Both the position numbers and the translations under genes were made by a program. Below the pieces are notes generated by a model. The model was given only the letters and a program-made list of their open reading frames with translations, was not told the origin of the DNA and made no database searches. From Chelatococcus sambhunathii (lineage in GTDB: Bacteria; Pseudomonadota; Alphaproteobacteria; Rhizobiales; Beijerinckiaceae), in contig NZ_LIOL01000006.1 of NCBI RefSeq assembly GCF_001418005.1, positions 1 through 64,000 on the forward strand: DNA of 64,000 nt, in the 5' to 3' direction. Of this stretch, positions 18,202 to 26,912 are shown piece after piece (position 1 is the first letter of the stretch; each line of letters opens with the position of its first letter).

Positions 18202-18495
18202 GCCTGAGCCGGCACAGGCCGGCGGTGCACGCCCCTCCTGCCTGTTCCACGAATTGACGCGGAGGGGCGAGGGGAAGGGAGGAAGGCGGAGCAGCGTGCC
18301 GGCGCTGGCCGGACATGTCAGCCTTCCAGCATCGATTGGAACGGTCCGGCGGGCGCCGCCGACCCTAGCCCCGCCCTGCCGCAAGCTAGGGGAGGGGAAC
18401 CCGGCGCGCCCGACTGGTTCCGCCCACTGCCAGAACGCCATAGTCTTTTGTCCCGGGATTGTGATGCCGCTCATCTCCCGGCAGCGAGTGGAGCG
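18202..18495 (+). other. Hairpin-containing gap between binding protein and permease
   Basis: No gene was found here. Two perfect inverted repeats stand out: GCCCCTCC (18231-18238) with GGAGGGGC (18261-18268), and CCCTAGC (18363-18369) with GCTAGGG (18385-18391). Neither is followed by a T-run. The layout copies that of the TRAP operon, where a hairpin also follows the binding-protein gene, and suggests message stabilisation or partial termination so that more binding protein than permease is made. Confidence 0.5.
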
Positions 18496-19437
18496 ATGAC
18501 CCGCTACATCCTGCAGCGCCTTCTCGGCATGCTCGCCGTGATGTTCACGGTGGTGACGATCGTCTTCATCATCGTGCGCATCGCCCCGGGCGACCCGGCT
18601 GCCGTCATGCTGGGGCCGGACGCGACGCCGGCCGACATCGCCGCGCTGCGCGCCCGCCTCGGGCTCGATCAGCCGCTCGTGGTGCAGTATCTCTTCTTCC
18701 TCGGCCAGCTCATCAAGGGCGACCTCGGCCAGTCGATCTTCCTCGACATGCCGGTGACGCGGGCGCTCGCCGAACGGGCCGAGCCCACCTTCTTCCTGAC
18801 GCTGTTCTCTATTCTCATCGCCAGCGCCATCGCGCTGCCGGTCGGCATCCTCTCCGCCTACAAGCGCGGCACGCTGTTCGACCAGGCGGTGACAACCTTC
18901 GCCATGTTCGCGGCGAGCATCCCGAGCTTCTGGCTCGGCCTCGTGCTCATCCAGGTCTTCGCGGTCCGGCTCGGCTGGTTCCCGGTCGCGGGCTACGGCG
19001 GGCCGGATGCGTCCTTCCTCACGCGCCTGTCACATCTCGTGCTGCCGGCGGTGGCGCTCGGCGTCGTCTCCTCGGCGCTGATCACACGCTTCACCCGCGC
19101 GTCGATGCTCGACGTGCTCAACGACGACTACGTGCGCACCGCCCGCTCCAAGGGTATGGGCGAGTTCCGCGTCGTCATGAGGCACGCCTTCAAGAACGCA
19201 CTCATCCCCGTGCTCACGGTCATCGGCCTCACCGCCGCCCTCCTCGTCTCGGGAGCCGTGGTGACGGAGACGGTGTTCAGCCTGCCGGGCGTCGGCAACC
19301 TCGTCGTGTCGGCGGTGCTCCGGCGCGACTATCCCGTCATCCAGGGCGCGCTGCTCGTGATCGCGGCGATCTACGTGCTGATCAATTTCGGCATCGACAT
19401 GCTCTACATCCTCATCGATCCGCGGGTGCGCTACTGA
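18496..19437 (+). CDS. ABC transporter permease (DppB type)
   Basis: A 313-residue inner-membrane permease with about six helices. The N-terminus MTRYILQRLLGML and the RIAPGDPA motif are characteristic of DppB. The cytoplasmic ATPase-contact loop (YVRTARSKGMGE...RHAFKNALIPV, about 215-240) carries the conserved EAA-type signature. The start at 18496 was chosen because GGAG precedes it and it gives the normal family N-terminus. Its stop overlaps the next start (TGATG), so translation of the two permeases is coupled. Confidence 0.95.
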   Translation: MTRYILQRLLGMLAVMFTVVTIVFIIVRIAPGDPAAVMLGPDATPADIAALRARLGLDQPLVVQYLFFLGQLIKGDLGQSIFLDMPVTRALAERAEPTFFLTLFSILIASAIALPVGILSAYKRGTLFDQAVTTFAMFAASIPSFWLGLVLIQVFAVRLGWFPVAGYGGPDASFLTRLSHLVLPAVALGVVSSALITRFTRASMLDVLNDDYVRTARSKGMGEFRVVMRHAFKNALIPVLTVIGLTAALLVSGAVVTETVFSLPGVGNLVVSAVLRRDYPVIQGALLVIAAIYVLINFGIDMLYILIDPRVRY

Positions 19438-20294
19438 TGGCCGCTGTCAGCATCACCCCCGCGCCGCGCCTCACGACGCTCATGCTGCAGCGCAAAACGC
19501 TGGCGATCGGCCTTGCCGTGATCCTCGCCATCGCGCTCTTTGCCTTGCTCGCGCCGCTGATTGCGCCCTATGCGCCGAACAAGTTGTCGATCGTCAACCG
19601 CCTCAAGCCGCCGAGCGGCACCTATTTCTTCGGCACCGACGAATTCGGCCGCGACATCTTCAGCCGCACGATCTACGCCGGCCGCCTGTCGCTGACGGTG
19701 GGCGCGGCCGCGACGGTGTTCGCATGCGTCATCGGTATCACGCTCGGCCTCGCTGCCGGCTTCTTCCGCCGCGCCGACGCGGTGATCGCGCGCATCATCG
19801 ATGCGATGATGGCCTTCCCGGACATCCTGCTCGCCATCGCGCTCGTCGCCGCGCTCGGGCCGTCGCTCACCACCGTCATCGTGGCGCTCGGCATCGTCTA
19901 TGCGCCGCGCCTCGCCCGCATCGTGCGCGCCTCAACGCTGGTGATCCGGGAGCTGCCTTACGTGGAGGCGGCGCGGGCGCTCGGCGTGCCGACCTGGCGC
20001 ATCATGACGCGCCACGTGCTGCGCAACCTCGTCTCGCCCATCCTCGTGCAGGCGACCTTCATCTTCGCCTATGCCATGCTGGCGGAGGCGAGCCTGTCCT
20101 TCCTCGGCGTCGGCGTCAGCCCCGAGATCCCGACCTGGGGCACGATGATCGCCTCCGGCCGGCAATATGTCGGTCAGGCCGACTGGATGACGATCTTCCC
20201 CGGCGTCGCGATCATCCTGTCCGTCCTGTCGCTGCAGCTCGTCGGCGACGGCCTGCGCGACCTCCTCGACCCGCGCCTTCGAAAGGACCTCTGA
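19437..20294 (+). CDS. ABC transporter permease (DppC type)
   Basis: A 285-residue permease paired with the preceding one. It shows the N-terminal helix, the DppC-type periplasmic segment (FFGTDEFGRDIFSR near 60-75), and the EAA contact loop (YVEAARALGVPTWRIMTRHVL near 180-200), followed by LAEASLSFLGVG. It starts inside the preceding stop codon region and lies 3 bp before the first ATPase gene. Confidence 0.95.
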   Translation: MAAVSITPAPRLTTLMLQRKTLAIGLAVILAIALFALLAPLIAPYAPNKLSIVNRLKPPSGTYFFGTDEFGRDIFSRTIYAGRLSLTVGAAATVFACVIGITLGLAAGFFRRADAVIARIIDAMMAFPDILLAIALVAALGPSLTTVIVALGIVYAPRLARIVRASTLVIRELPYVEAARALGVPTWRIMTRHVLRNLVSPILVQATFIFAYAMLAEASLSFLGVGVSPEIPTWGTMIASGRQYVGQADWMTIFPGVAIILSVLSLQLVGDGLRDLLDPRLRKDL

Positions 20295-20297
20295 GCG

Positions 20298-21347
20298 ATG
20301 GCCGCCGTCCTTTCCGCCCCCTCCCCGCTCACCGCGACGCTACCCGAGGACGTCGTCCTCAGGGCCGAGGACCTGCACACCCACTTCATCGTCGGCGAGC
20401 GCGCGGCGAAGTCCGTCGACGGCGTGACGCTGACGGTGCGCCGGGGCGAAACGCTCGCCGTCGTCGGCGAATCTGGCTCGGGCAAGTCGGTAACGAGCCT
20501 GTCGATCATGCGCCTCCTCGCCCATCCCGGCCGCATCGTCGCAGGGAAAATCCTCTACCGGATGCGCGACGGCACGGTCGTCGATCTCGCGACCTTGCCG
20601 GAAAAGCGCATGCGCGCCATCCGCGGCAAGGAGATCGCCATGATCTTCCAGGAGCCGATGACGAGCCTCAACCCGCTCTACACCGTCGGCGACCAGATCA
20701 TGGAAATGATCCGCCTGCACGAGCCGCTTTCCCGGCACGAGGCGCGCCGGCGGGCGCGGCAGATGCTCGAGCTTGTCGAGATCCCGGCGGCCGAGAAGCG
20801 GCTCGACCAATATCCGCACGAGATGTCGGGGGGCATGCGCCAGCGCGTGATGATCGCGCTCGCGCTCTCGTGCAACCCGGCCCTCCTCATTGCCGACGAG
20901 CCAACGACGGCGCTCGACGTCACCATCCAGGCCCAGATCCTCGACCTGATGCGCCGCCTGCAGCGCGACATCGGCATGAGCATCCTGTTCATCACCCACA
21001 ATCTCGGCGTCGTCGCCGAGATCGCCCACGAGGTGGCGGTGATGTATGCCGGCCGCGTCGTCGAGCAGGCCCCGGTCGAGGCGCTCTTCGCGCGGCCGCG
21101 CCACCCCTATACCAAGGGCCTCCTCGCCTGCATCCCCAACCCGGAGCGCGACCGGGCGGCGGACGGGGCGCGGCTGATGTTGAACCCCATCCCCGGCAAC
21201 GTCCCGAGCGTTCTCAACCTGCCGCCGGGCTGCACCTATGCGCCGCGCTGCCCGCTCGTCGAGCCGCACTGCGAGGGCGAGGCGCCGGGCCTCGTGCCGG
21301 CCGGCCCCGGCCACCTCTCCCGCTGCTTCAGGCACGAGTTGCTGTGA
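20298..21347 (+). CDS. ABC transporter ATP-binding protein (DppD type)
   Basis: A 349-residue ATPase. Walker A is GESGSGKS near residue 56, followed by the Q-loop (MIFQEPMTSLNP), the ABC signature (MSGGMRQRVMIA near 176), Walker B (LLIADEPTTALD) and the switch histidine (FITHN). The C-terminal oligopeptide-ABC extension has the cysteines PGCTYAPRCP, which in some homologues bind an iron-sulfur cluster. It forms a heterodimer with the following ATPase. Confidence 0.95.
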   Translation: MAAVLSAPSPLTATLPEDVVLRAEDLHTHFIVGERAAKSVDGVTLTVRRGETLAVVGESGSGKSVTSLSIMRLLAHPGRIVAGKILYRMRDGTVVDLATLPEKRMRAIRGKEIAMIFQEPMTSLNPLYTVGDQIMEMIRLHEPLSRHEARRRARQMLELVEIPAAEKRLDQYPHEMSGGMRQRVMIALALSCNPALLIADEPTTALDVTIQAQILDLMRRLQRDIGMSILFITHNLGVVAEIAHEVAVMYAGRVVEQAPVEALFARPRHPYTKGLLACIPNPERDRAADGARLMLNPIPGNVPSVLNLPPGCTYAPRCPLVEPHCEGEAPGLVPAGPGHLSRCFRHELL

Positions 21348-21352
21348 CCGTC

Positions 21353-22360
21353 ATGAGCCAGTCCCCATCCCCCGCAGGCGGCGATGTCCTGCTGTCCGTC
21401 CGCAATCTCTCCAAGCGCTTCCACACGGCGAGCGGTCCGGTGAAAGCGGTCGAGGACGTCTCCTTCGACGTTGGCCGTGGCCGCATCGTCGGCATCGTCG
21501 GCGAATCGGGCTCGGGCAAGACCACCGCCGGGCGCTGCATCCTGCGGCTCGTCGAGCCGTCGGAGGGCGAAGCGGTCTTCGACGGAGTCGACCTGTTCAA
21601 GCTTCCGGAGCGGGCGCTGCGCGCCTATCGCCGGCGCATGCAGATCATCTTCCAGGACCCCTATTCCAGCCTCAACCCGCGCATGCGTGTCGGCGACATC
21701 ATCGGCGAGGCCATCGACACGCACGGCCTCGCCAAGGGTGCGGCGCGGCAGGCGCGCATCGCGGACCTCCTGACCCGCGTCGGCCTCAGCCCGGAACATG
21801 CGCGGCGCTATCCGCACGAGTTCTCCGGCGGCCAGCGCCAGCGCATCGGCATCGCCCGCGCGCTTGCCGTCGAACCCGAGCTCATCGTCGCCGACGAGCC
21901 CGTGTCGGCGCTCGACGTCTCGGTGCAGGCGCAGGTGCTCAACCTCATCCAGGAGCTGCAGAAAGAGCTGGGCCTCACCATGCTCTTCATCTCGCACGAC
22001 CTCACCGTCGTCGAATATCTGTGCGACGACATCGTGGTGCTCTACCTCGGCCGCATCCTGGAGCAGGGCCCGTCGCGCGAGGTCTATGCCAATCCGCGCC
22101 ATCCCTATACCAAGGCGCTTCTCTCGACCGCACCGATCCCCGATCCGACGGTCCGGCGCGAGCGCGTCATCCTTCAGGGCGACATCCCGAGTCCGCTCGA
22201 CCCGCCGTCCGGCTGCGTCTTCCGCACGCGCTGCCCCTTTGCCATCGAGGCCTGCGCCAGGGCCGTGCCGCCGCACGAGAGCGTCTCGCCCGGCCATTCC
22301 GTCGCCTGCATCCGCCAGGCGGAACTCGCCACTCCTGCCACGCAGAAGGTCACCGCATGA
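21353..22360 (+). CDS. ABC transporter ATP-binding protein (DppF type)
   Basis: A 335-residue ATPase partner. Walker A is GESGSGKTT, the Q-loop IIFQDPYSSLNPRM, the signature FSGGQRQRIGIARAL, Walker B LIVADEPVSALD and the switch FISHD. The C-terminal cysteines GCVFRTRCPF resemble those of the first ATPase. The ATG at 21353 is used here. A GTG at 21344, overlapping the previous stop, is an equally possible start that would add three residues. Its stop overlaps the RidA start (ATGA). Confidence 0.94.
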   Translation: MSQSPSPAGGDVLLSVRNLSKRFHTASGPVKAVEDVSFDVGRGRIVGIVGESGSGKTTAGRCILRLVEPSEGEAVFDGVDLFKLPERALRAYRRRMQIIFQDPYSSLNPRMRVGDIIGEAIDTHGLAKGAARQARIADLLTRVGLSPEHARRYPHEFSGGQRQRIGIARALAVEPELIVADEPVSALDVSVQAQVLNLIQELQKELGLTMLFISHDLTVVEYLCDDIVVLYLGRILEQGPSREVYANPRHPYTKALLSTAPIPDPTVRRERVILQGDIPSPLDPPSGCVFRTRCPFAIEACARAVPPHESVSPGHSVACIRQAELATPATQKVTA

Positions 22361-22815
22361 CGCCCTACCAGCGCCTCGCTGATCTCGGCCTCGCCCTGCC
22401 ACCCGCACCGAAGCCTGTCGCGACCTATGTGCCCTTCGTGCAGGAGGCCAACCTCCTCTTCCTCTCCGGCCAGGGGCCGCGCGAGGCGGACGGCCGTCAG
22501 CGCACCGGCAAGGTCGGCGACGAGATCGGCGTCGCGCAGGCCTATGACGATGCGCGACTGACCGGGCTCAACCTGCTCGCCGTGATGCACGAGGCGCTCG
22601 GCGACCTTGCCCGCGTGCGGCGCGTGGTGAAGCTGCTCGGCATGGTCAATGCCGTGCCGGATTTCGGCGACCATCCGAAGGTCATCAACGGCTGCTCGGA
22701 TCTCTTCGTCGCCGTCTTCGGCGAGGCCGGCCACCACGCCCGCTCGGCCGTCGGCTTCGGCTCGCTCCCGAACAACATCACGGTGGAGATCGAGGCGATC
22801 GTGGCGGTGGATTGA
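22357..22815 (+). CDS. RidA/YjgF-family protein (operon-linked)
   Basis: A 152-residue member of the RidA superfamily, longer than the canonical 130-residue enzyme, with LFLSGQGPRE near the start and a C-terminal VEIEAIVAVD strand. Canonical RidA hydrolyses reactive enamines and imines to keto acids and ammonia. The arginine used by canonical members to bind the carboxylate is not clearly present, so this may be another subgroup with a different imine or amide substrate. It is the last gene of the operon and overlaps the ATPase stop by four bases. Its presence points to an amine-containing intermediate. Confidence 0.85.
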   Translation: MTPYQRLADLGLALPPAPKPVATYVPFVQEANLLFLSGQGPREADGRQRTGKVGDEIGVAQAYDDARLTGLNLLAVMHEALGDLARVRRVVKLLGMVNAVPDFGDHPKVINGCSDLFVAVFGEAGHHARSAVGFGSLPNNITVEIEAIVAVD

Positions 22816-22843
22816 GCGAAGGCTCGCTGGCTCCCGCGCAACC

Positions 22844-22932
22844 GTCATGCCCGCGCCCGTCGCGGGCATCCACGCCTTGGAAAGCTGTGCAACGTCAAAG
22901 ACGTGGATGGCCGGGACGAGCCCGGCCATGAC
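22844..22932 (-). repeat. Dispersed two-hairpin repeat, copy B
   Basis: This element closely matches copy A: GTCATGCCCGCGCCCGTCGC forms the first arm, the CAACGTCAAAG core is shared with copy A, and GGCCGGGACGAGCCCGGCC forms the second arm. It lies between the ends of the RidA gene and topA, which converge. Confidence 0.88.
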
Positions 22933-23042
22933 GGCGGGAGCGGTGCGCTCCCGGTTCGGTCAGCATCAGGGGAAGAAGGCCGGCCGGCAGTGTCTATGCC
23001 GTTCGGTCGTTCATGTCCCAAGGGAGAAGAAGCTGCCGACCG

Positions 23043-25694
23043 CTATTCCCCCGCTGCCGCCTTCTTCGTTGGTTTGCCGGCTGCCTTTTTAGCGGGCGCC
23101 TTTTCAGCCGGCTTCTTTGCAGCAGCCTTCTTCGCAGGAGCCTTCTTGGCGGCCGGCTTCTTCGCCGATGCCTCCTTGCCGCCGCCGGAGGCGCGCTTGG
23201 CGCGGATGAGGGCGATGGCCTCCTCCAGCGTCAAGGCGTCCTTGTCCATGCTCTTGGGCAGGGTGGCGTTGGTCGTGCCGTCGGTGACGTAGGGCCCGTA
23301 GCGGCCGGCCTTGACGCTGAGCTGCTTGCCGCTCTCCGGCTCTTCGCCCAGCACCCGGCCCGGCTCGGCCGCGCCGCCGCGGCGTCCGCCGCCCTGCTCC
23401 TTCGTGATGATCAGGTCGATGGCCCGGTTGGCACCGATGTCGAGCACGTCGTCGTCCTTGCCGAGATTGGCATAAGTTCTGTCGTGCTGGACGTAAGGCC
23501 CGAAGCGGCCGATGCCGGCAAGGATCGGCTTGCCGCTCTCGGGATGCGTCGCGACCTCGCGCGGCAGCGACAGCAGTTTCAATGCCTTCTCGAGGTCGAC
23601 GAGATCCGGCGCAAGGCCCTTGGGCAGGGTCTGGCGCTTGGGCTTGTCGCCTTCCCCGAGTTGCACATAGGGGCCGAAGCGGCCGTCGCGCAGCGTGACG
23701 TCGAGCCCCGTCTCAGGGTCCTTGCCGAGGGTGCGCGGGCGGCTGTCGGCGGCGGCGCTCGCCTCACCGTCTCCGTTCGCGGCGAGCTGGCGCGTGTAGC
23801 GGCACTGCGGATAATTGGAGCAGCCGATAAAGGAGCCGAACTTGCCGAGTTTCAGCGACAATTGACCCGTGCCGCAGCTCGGGCAGGCGCGCGGGTCGCT
23901 GCCGTCCGCCTTCTTCGGGAAGATGTGCGGCCCGAGCTCCTCGTTGAGGGCGTCGAGCACCTCGCTCATGCGCAGGCTCTTCGTCTCGTCGATGGCGGCG
24001 ATGAAGTCGCGCCAGAAATCGCGCAGCACCGTCTTCCAGTCGATCTCGTTGTTGGAGACACGGTCGAGTTGCTCCTCGAGGTCGGCCGTGAAGTCGTATT
24101 CGACATAGCGACGGAAGAAGCTCTCGAGGAAGGCCGTGACGATCCGGCCCTTGTCCTCGGGCACGAGGCGCTTCTTGTCGATCTCGACATAGCCGCGCTC
24201 CTTGAGCACGGCGAGCACGGCCGCATAGGTCGAGGGCCGGCCGATGCCGAGCTCTTCCATGCGCTTGACGAGGCTCGCCTCGGTATAGCGCGGCGGCGGC
24301 TCGGTGAAATGCTGCGTCGCGCGGATCTCGCGCTTCTCGAGGGCATCGCCGGCCTTCATGGCAGGCAGGCGGCGGCTCTCTTCATCTTCCTCGTCGTCGC
24401 GGCCTTCCTGGTAGAGCTTCAGGAAGCCGTCGAAGGTCACCACCTGGCCGGTGGCGCGCAGCTCGAGAAGGCGACCGCCGGCCCTTGCCTCGATATCGAC
24501 CGTGGTGCGCTCGAAAACGGCCGATTCCATCTGGCTCGCCACGGTGCGGGTCCAGATGAGCTCGTAGAGCCGCGCCTGATCGGGGTCGAGCTGGCGCGCC
24601 ACCATGGCGGGGAGGCGGCCGAGATCGGTGGGGCGTACCGCCTCATGCGCCTCCTGCGCGTTCTTGGCCTTGGTCGTATACTTGCGCGGCACGCCGGGTA
24701 CATAGGCGTCGCCGAACTCCTTGGCGATGACGCGGCGGGCGCCGGCAACCGCCTCCGGGGCCATGTCGACGCCGTCGGTACGCATATAGGTAATGAGACC
24801 GACCGTCTCGCCGCCGATCTCGACGCCCTCGTAAAGCCGCTGGGCGAGCTGCATGGTGCGCGCCGGGGCGAAGCCCAGCTTGCGCGAGGCCTCCTGCTGC
24901 AGGGTGGAGGTCGTGAACGGCGGTTGCGGGTGGCGCTTGGCGGGCTTGGCCTCGACGGCGGTGACACGGAAAGCCGCCGTCTCGAGCAACTTCCTGAAGG
25001 CTTCAGCCTCCTCGCCCTGGCCGATGTCGAGACGGGCGATCTTCTTGCCGTCGGCACCGACGAGGCGAGCCTCGAAGGTCGCGCCCGCGTCCGTCTTGAG
25101 GACGACGACGAGCGACCAGTATTCGCGCGGCACGAAGGTCTCGATCTCGCGCTCGCGGTCGCAGACGAGGCGCAGCGCCACCGACTGCACGCGCCCGGCG
25201 GAACGGGCGCCGGGCAGCTTGCGCCACAGCACCGGTGAGAGGTTGAAACCGACGAGATAGTCGAGCGCACGACGGGCGAGATAGGCATCGACCAGCGCCT
25301 GGTCGATCTGGCGCGGCTGGCGCATCGCCTCCAGCACCGCATCCTTTGTGATGGCGTTGAAGGTGACGCGCTCGACGGCCACGTCCTTCAGCACTTTCTT
25401 CTGGGTCAGCGCCTCGACGACGTGCCAGGAGATCGCCTCGCCCTCTCGGTCCGGGTCGGTGGCGAGAATGAGCTTGTCCGCCCCCTTCACCGCCCTCGCG
25501 ATGTCGGACACGCGCTTCGACCCGCGGTCCTCCAGTTCCCAGACCATGGCGAAATCGGCCTCGGGATCGACCGAGCCGTCCTTGGCCGGCAGGTCGCGGA
25601 TGTGCCCGAACGAGGCCAGCACCTCGTAGTCCTTGCCGAGGTACTTGTTGATCGTCTTAGCCTTGGCGGGGGATTCGACGACAACGACTTTCAT
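23043..25694 (-). CDS. topA: DNA topoisomerase I
   Basis: An 883-residue type IA topoisomerase that relaxes negative supercoils. The Toprim domain holds VESPAKAKTI at the N-terminus and DPDREGE near residue 93. The active-site tyrosine lies in ITYMRTDG near residue 305. A four-cysteine zinc ribbon (CPSCGTG...CSNYPQC) is near 605-630, followed by tandem FGPYVQ-type repeats seen in alphaproteobacterial TopA. The tail is a Lys/Ala/Pro-rich run (about 840-883) like histone H1. The start at 25694 follows GAGGAATTC and gives the standard MKVVVVESP; a longer frame exists but is not expected. Confidence 0.97.
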   Translation of the reverse strand: MKVVVVESPAKAKTINKYLGKDYEVLASFGHIRDLPAKDGSVDPEADFAMVWELEDRGSKRVSDIARAVKGADKLILATDPDREGEAISWHVVEALTQKKVLKDVAVERVTFNAITKDAVLEAMRQPRQIDQALVDAYLARRALDYLVGFNLSPVLWRKLPGARSAGRVQSVALRLVCDREREIETFVPREYWSLVVVLKTDAGATFEARLVGADGKKIARLDIGQGEEAEAFRKLLETAAFRVTAVEAKPAKRHPQPPFTTSTLQQEASRKLGFAPARTMQLAQRLYEGVEIGGETVGLITYMRTDGVDMAPEAVAGARRVIAKEFGDAYVPGVPRKYTTKAKNAQEAHEAVRPTDLGRLPAMVARQLDPDQARLYELIWTRTVASQMESAVFERTTVDIEARAGGRLLELRATGQVVTFDGFLKLYQEGRDDEEDEESRRLPAMKAGDALEKREIRATQHFTEPPPRYTEASLVKRMEELGIGRPSTYAAVLAVLKERGYVEIDKKRLVPEDKGRIVTAFLESFFRRYVEYDFTADLEEQLDRVSNNEIDWKTVLRDFWRDFIAAIDETKSLRMSEVLDALNEELGPHIFPKKADGSDPRACPSCGTGQLSLKLGKFGSFIGCSNYPQCRYTRQLAANGDGEASAAADSRPRTLGKDPETGLDVTLRDGRFGPYVQLGEGDKPKRQTLPKGLAPDLVDLEKALKLLSLPREVATHPESGKPILAGIGRFGPYVQHDRTYANLGKDDDVLDIGANRAIDLIITKEQGGGRRGGAAEPGRVLGEEPESGKQLSVKAGRYGPYVTDGTTNATLPKSMDKDALTLEEAIALIRAKRASGGGKEASAKKPAAKKAPAKKAAAKKPAEKAPAKKAAGKPTKKAAAGE

Positions 25695-25887
25695 CAAGAA
25701 TTCCTCGGCGAGCCTTCGAGAAAATGCGGGCGGCCGGCGCAAACACGGCCGGCGGGCGGACTAGTTGAGTGAAAGGGGGCGCGGAGTCAAATGGCAAGGC
25801 GATGACAGCGGCGCAAGAGGCGCACGGCGCCGGCGGGGCCGCTGCGTTGGAACCAGCGCTTTTGCGCCCTTTCTCGCGCAGCCCTTA

Positions 25888-25916
25888 TCGACAAGGGCGA
25901 ACGCCTCGTGTATAGG
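25888..25916 (+). promoter_or_regulatory. Predicted rplS promoter
   Basis: TCGACA at 25888-25893 (five of six matches to TTGACA) and TATAGG at 25911-25916 are separated by exactly 17 bases. They lie about 85 bp before rplS, in the gap between the divergent topA and rplS genes. This fits rplS being transcribed alone rather than from rimM-trmD, which are not next to it here. Confidence 0.5.
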
Positions 25917-25999
25917 GCGCCACCAACTCAAAACAGCGTCGCCGAAACGCTCGTGTCCGCGGGACCTTCCCTTCGGGCATGCCGGCAGGAGTGATCGAC

Positions 26000-26386
26000 A
26001 TGAACATCATCGAAGAGATCAACAGGGAACAGATCGCCAAGCTCACGGAAGCCAAGTCCATCCCGGACTTCGAGCCCGGCGACACGGTGCAGGTCAACGT
26101 GCGCGTCAAGGAAGGCGAGCGCAGCCGCGTGCAGGCCTATGAGGGCGTGTGCATCGCCCGTGATGGCGGCGGCATCAACGAGAGCTTCACCGTCCGCAAG
26201 ATCTCCTATGGCGAGGGCGTCGAGCGCGTGTTTCCGCTCTATTCGCCGCTGGTCGAGTCGATCAAGGTCGTGCGTCGCGGCAAGGTGCGGCGCGCCAAGC
26301 TCTATTACCTGCGCGATCGCCGCGGCAAGTCGGCCCGCATCACCGAGCGCGCAGAGCGCCGCGCCGAAAACAACGCCAGCGAGTGA
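26000..26386 (+). CDS. rplS: 50S ribosomal protein L19
   Basis: A 128-residue L19 with the family pattern [16 protein letters not shown] near residue 22, followed by [32 protein letters not shown] and [13 protein letters not shown]19 sits at the 30S-50S interface. The tail is short and Lys/Arg/Glu rich. The start at 26000 follows AGGAG. A strong terminator lies 50 bp downstream. The usual upstream rimM and trmD genes are absent from this place. Confidence 0.97.
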   Translation: MNIIEEINREQIAKLTEAKSIPDFEPGDTVQVNVRVKEGERSRVQAYEGVCIARDGGGINESFTVRKISYGEGVERVFPLYSPLVESIKVVRRGKVRRAKLYYLRDRRGKSARITERAERRAENNASE

Positions 26387-26437
26387 TCCCGCTCGATCAT
26401 GGCCGGCGGCACCACCGCCGGCACCGGGACGTTCAGG

Positions 26438-26463
26438 AAGCGCGGCCTCTCGCCGCGCTTTTT
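26438..26463 (+). terminator. Rho-independent terminator of rplS
   Basis: The stem AAGCGCGGC pairs perfectly with GCCGCGCTT across a 5-base loop (CTCTC) and is followed by a T-run (TTTTT counting the stem end). It lies about 50 bp after the rplS stop. Confidence 0.85.
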
Positions 26464-26912
26464 CATTTCCATCGCCGGCTTCGGCGCGGCTCGCGCGGGA
26501 GCCATGCCAAGGCAGAGCGCGCGGGCGCGTTGTCGCTGCCGTTTTGATCTGTTAAAAACGGCGCGGAATGATGAGGCGCGGGCGCTCCATATGCCGGCCC
26601 GACGTGACGAGTTGCCGTCTGACGTCGCAGCCGCTGCCGACGACGCAGGAATTTGCGGCGCTGCACGATCATGCCCGCCTGCCGTGGCGCTTCTTCGCGC
26701 GCCTCCTGGCCTGCACGATCGCCGACCTTCGCCGCGCCTGAGCCGGTGCCCGTCAGGGCGCCCGCCAGGCACCGCGCCCCGCGAGGGGGACGGCCGCAGG
26801 AGCGGCCCGTGACGCGGGTGAACATGTCCCGGCCGGCGAAACGGAGGCGGGACATCCAAGCGACAAGAGCACCGATGGCAGCCGCCATCACAGCATGAGA
26901 AGCCGAAAGCCC
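26464..26912 (+). other. Region between rplS terminator and leuC
   Basis: Apart from a possible short gene at 26571-26741, no feature with clear support was found. Antisense open frames here have no family resemblance. The last 100 bp should hold the leuC leader; no leucine-rich leader peptide or clear attenuator was seen. Confidence 0.4.
26571..26741 (+). CDS. Possible small protein, 56 residues
   Basis: A short frame starts MRRGRSICRP and ends ARLLACTIADLRRA. Most third codon positions are G or C, as in the neighbouring genes, and the C-terminal half (about residues 27-56) reads like an amphipathic protein segment rather than random translation. There is no strong ribosome site; another ATG sits directly before it. 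I do not recognise a family. It may be a real conserved small protein or chance in GC-rich DNA. Confidence 0.35.
   Translation: MRRGRSICRPDVTSCRLTSQPLPTTQEFAALHDHARLPWRFFARLLACTIADLRRA

Noticed and set aside
19724-22360. An 878-codon frame that begins inside the permease gene and continues through DppF
   Set aside because: Only the last 335 codons have family motifs; the earlier part is an out-of-frame reading of the permease and first ATPase.
23046-23175. Tandem repeat at the topA end
   Set aside because: It encodes the Lys/Ala-rich tail common in alphaproteobacterial topoisomerase I and is not a separate DNA repeat.
23013-25238. Plus-strand open frame of 741 codons opposite topA
   Set aside because: Low-complexity Ala/Glu/Arg composition typical of antisense reading; topA on the other strand has all its motifs.
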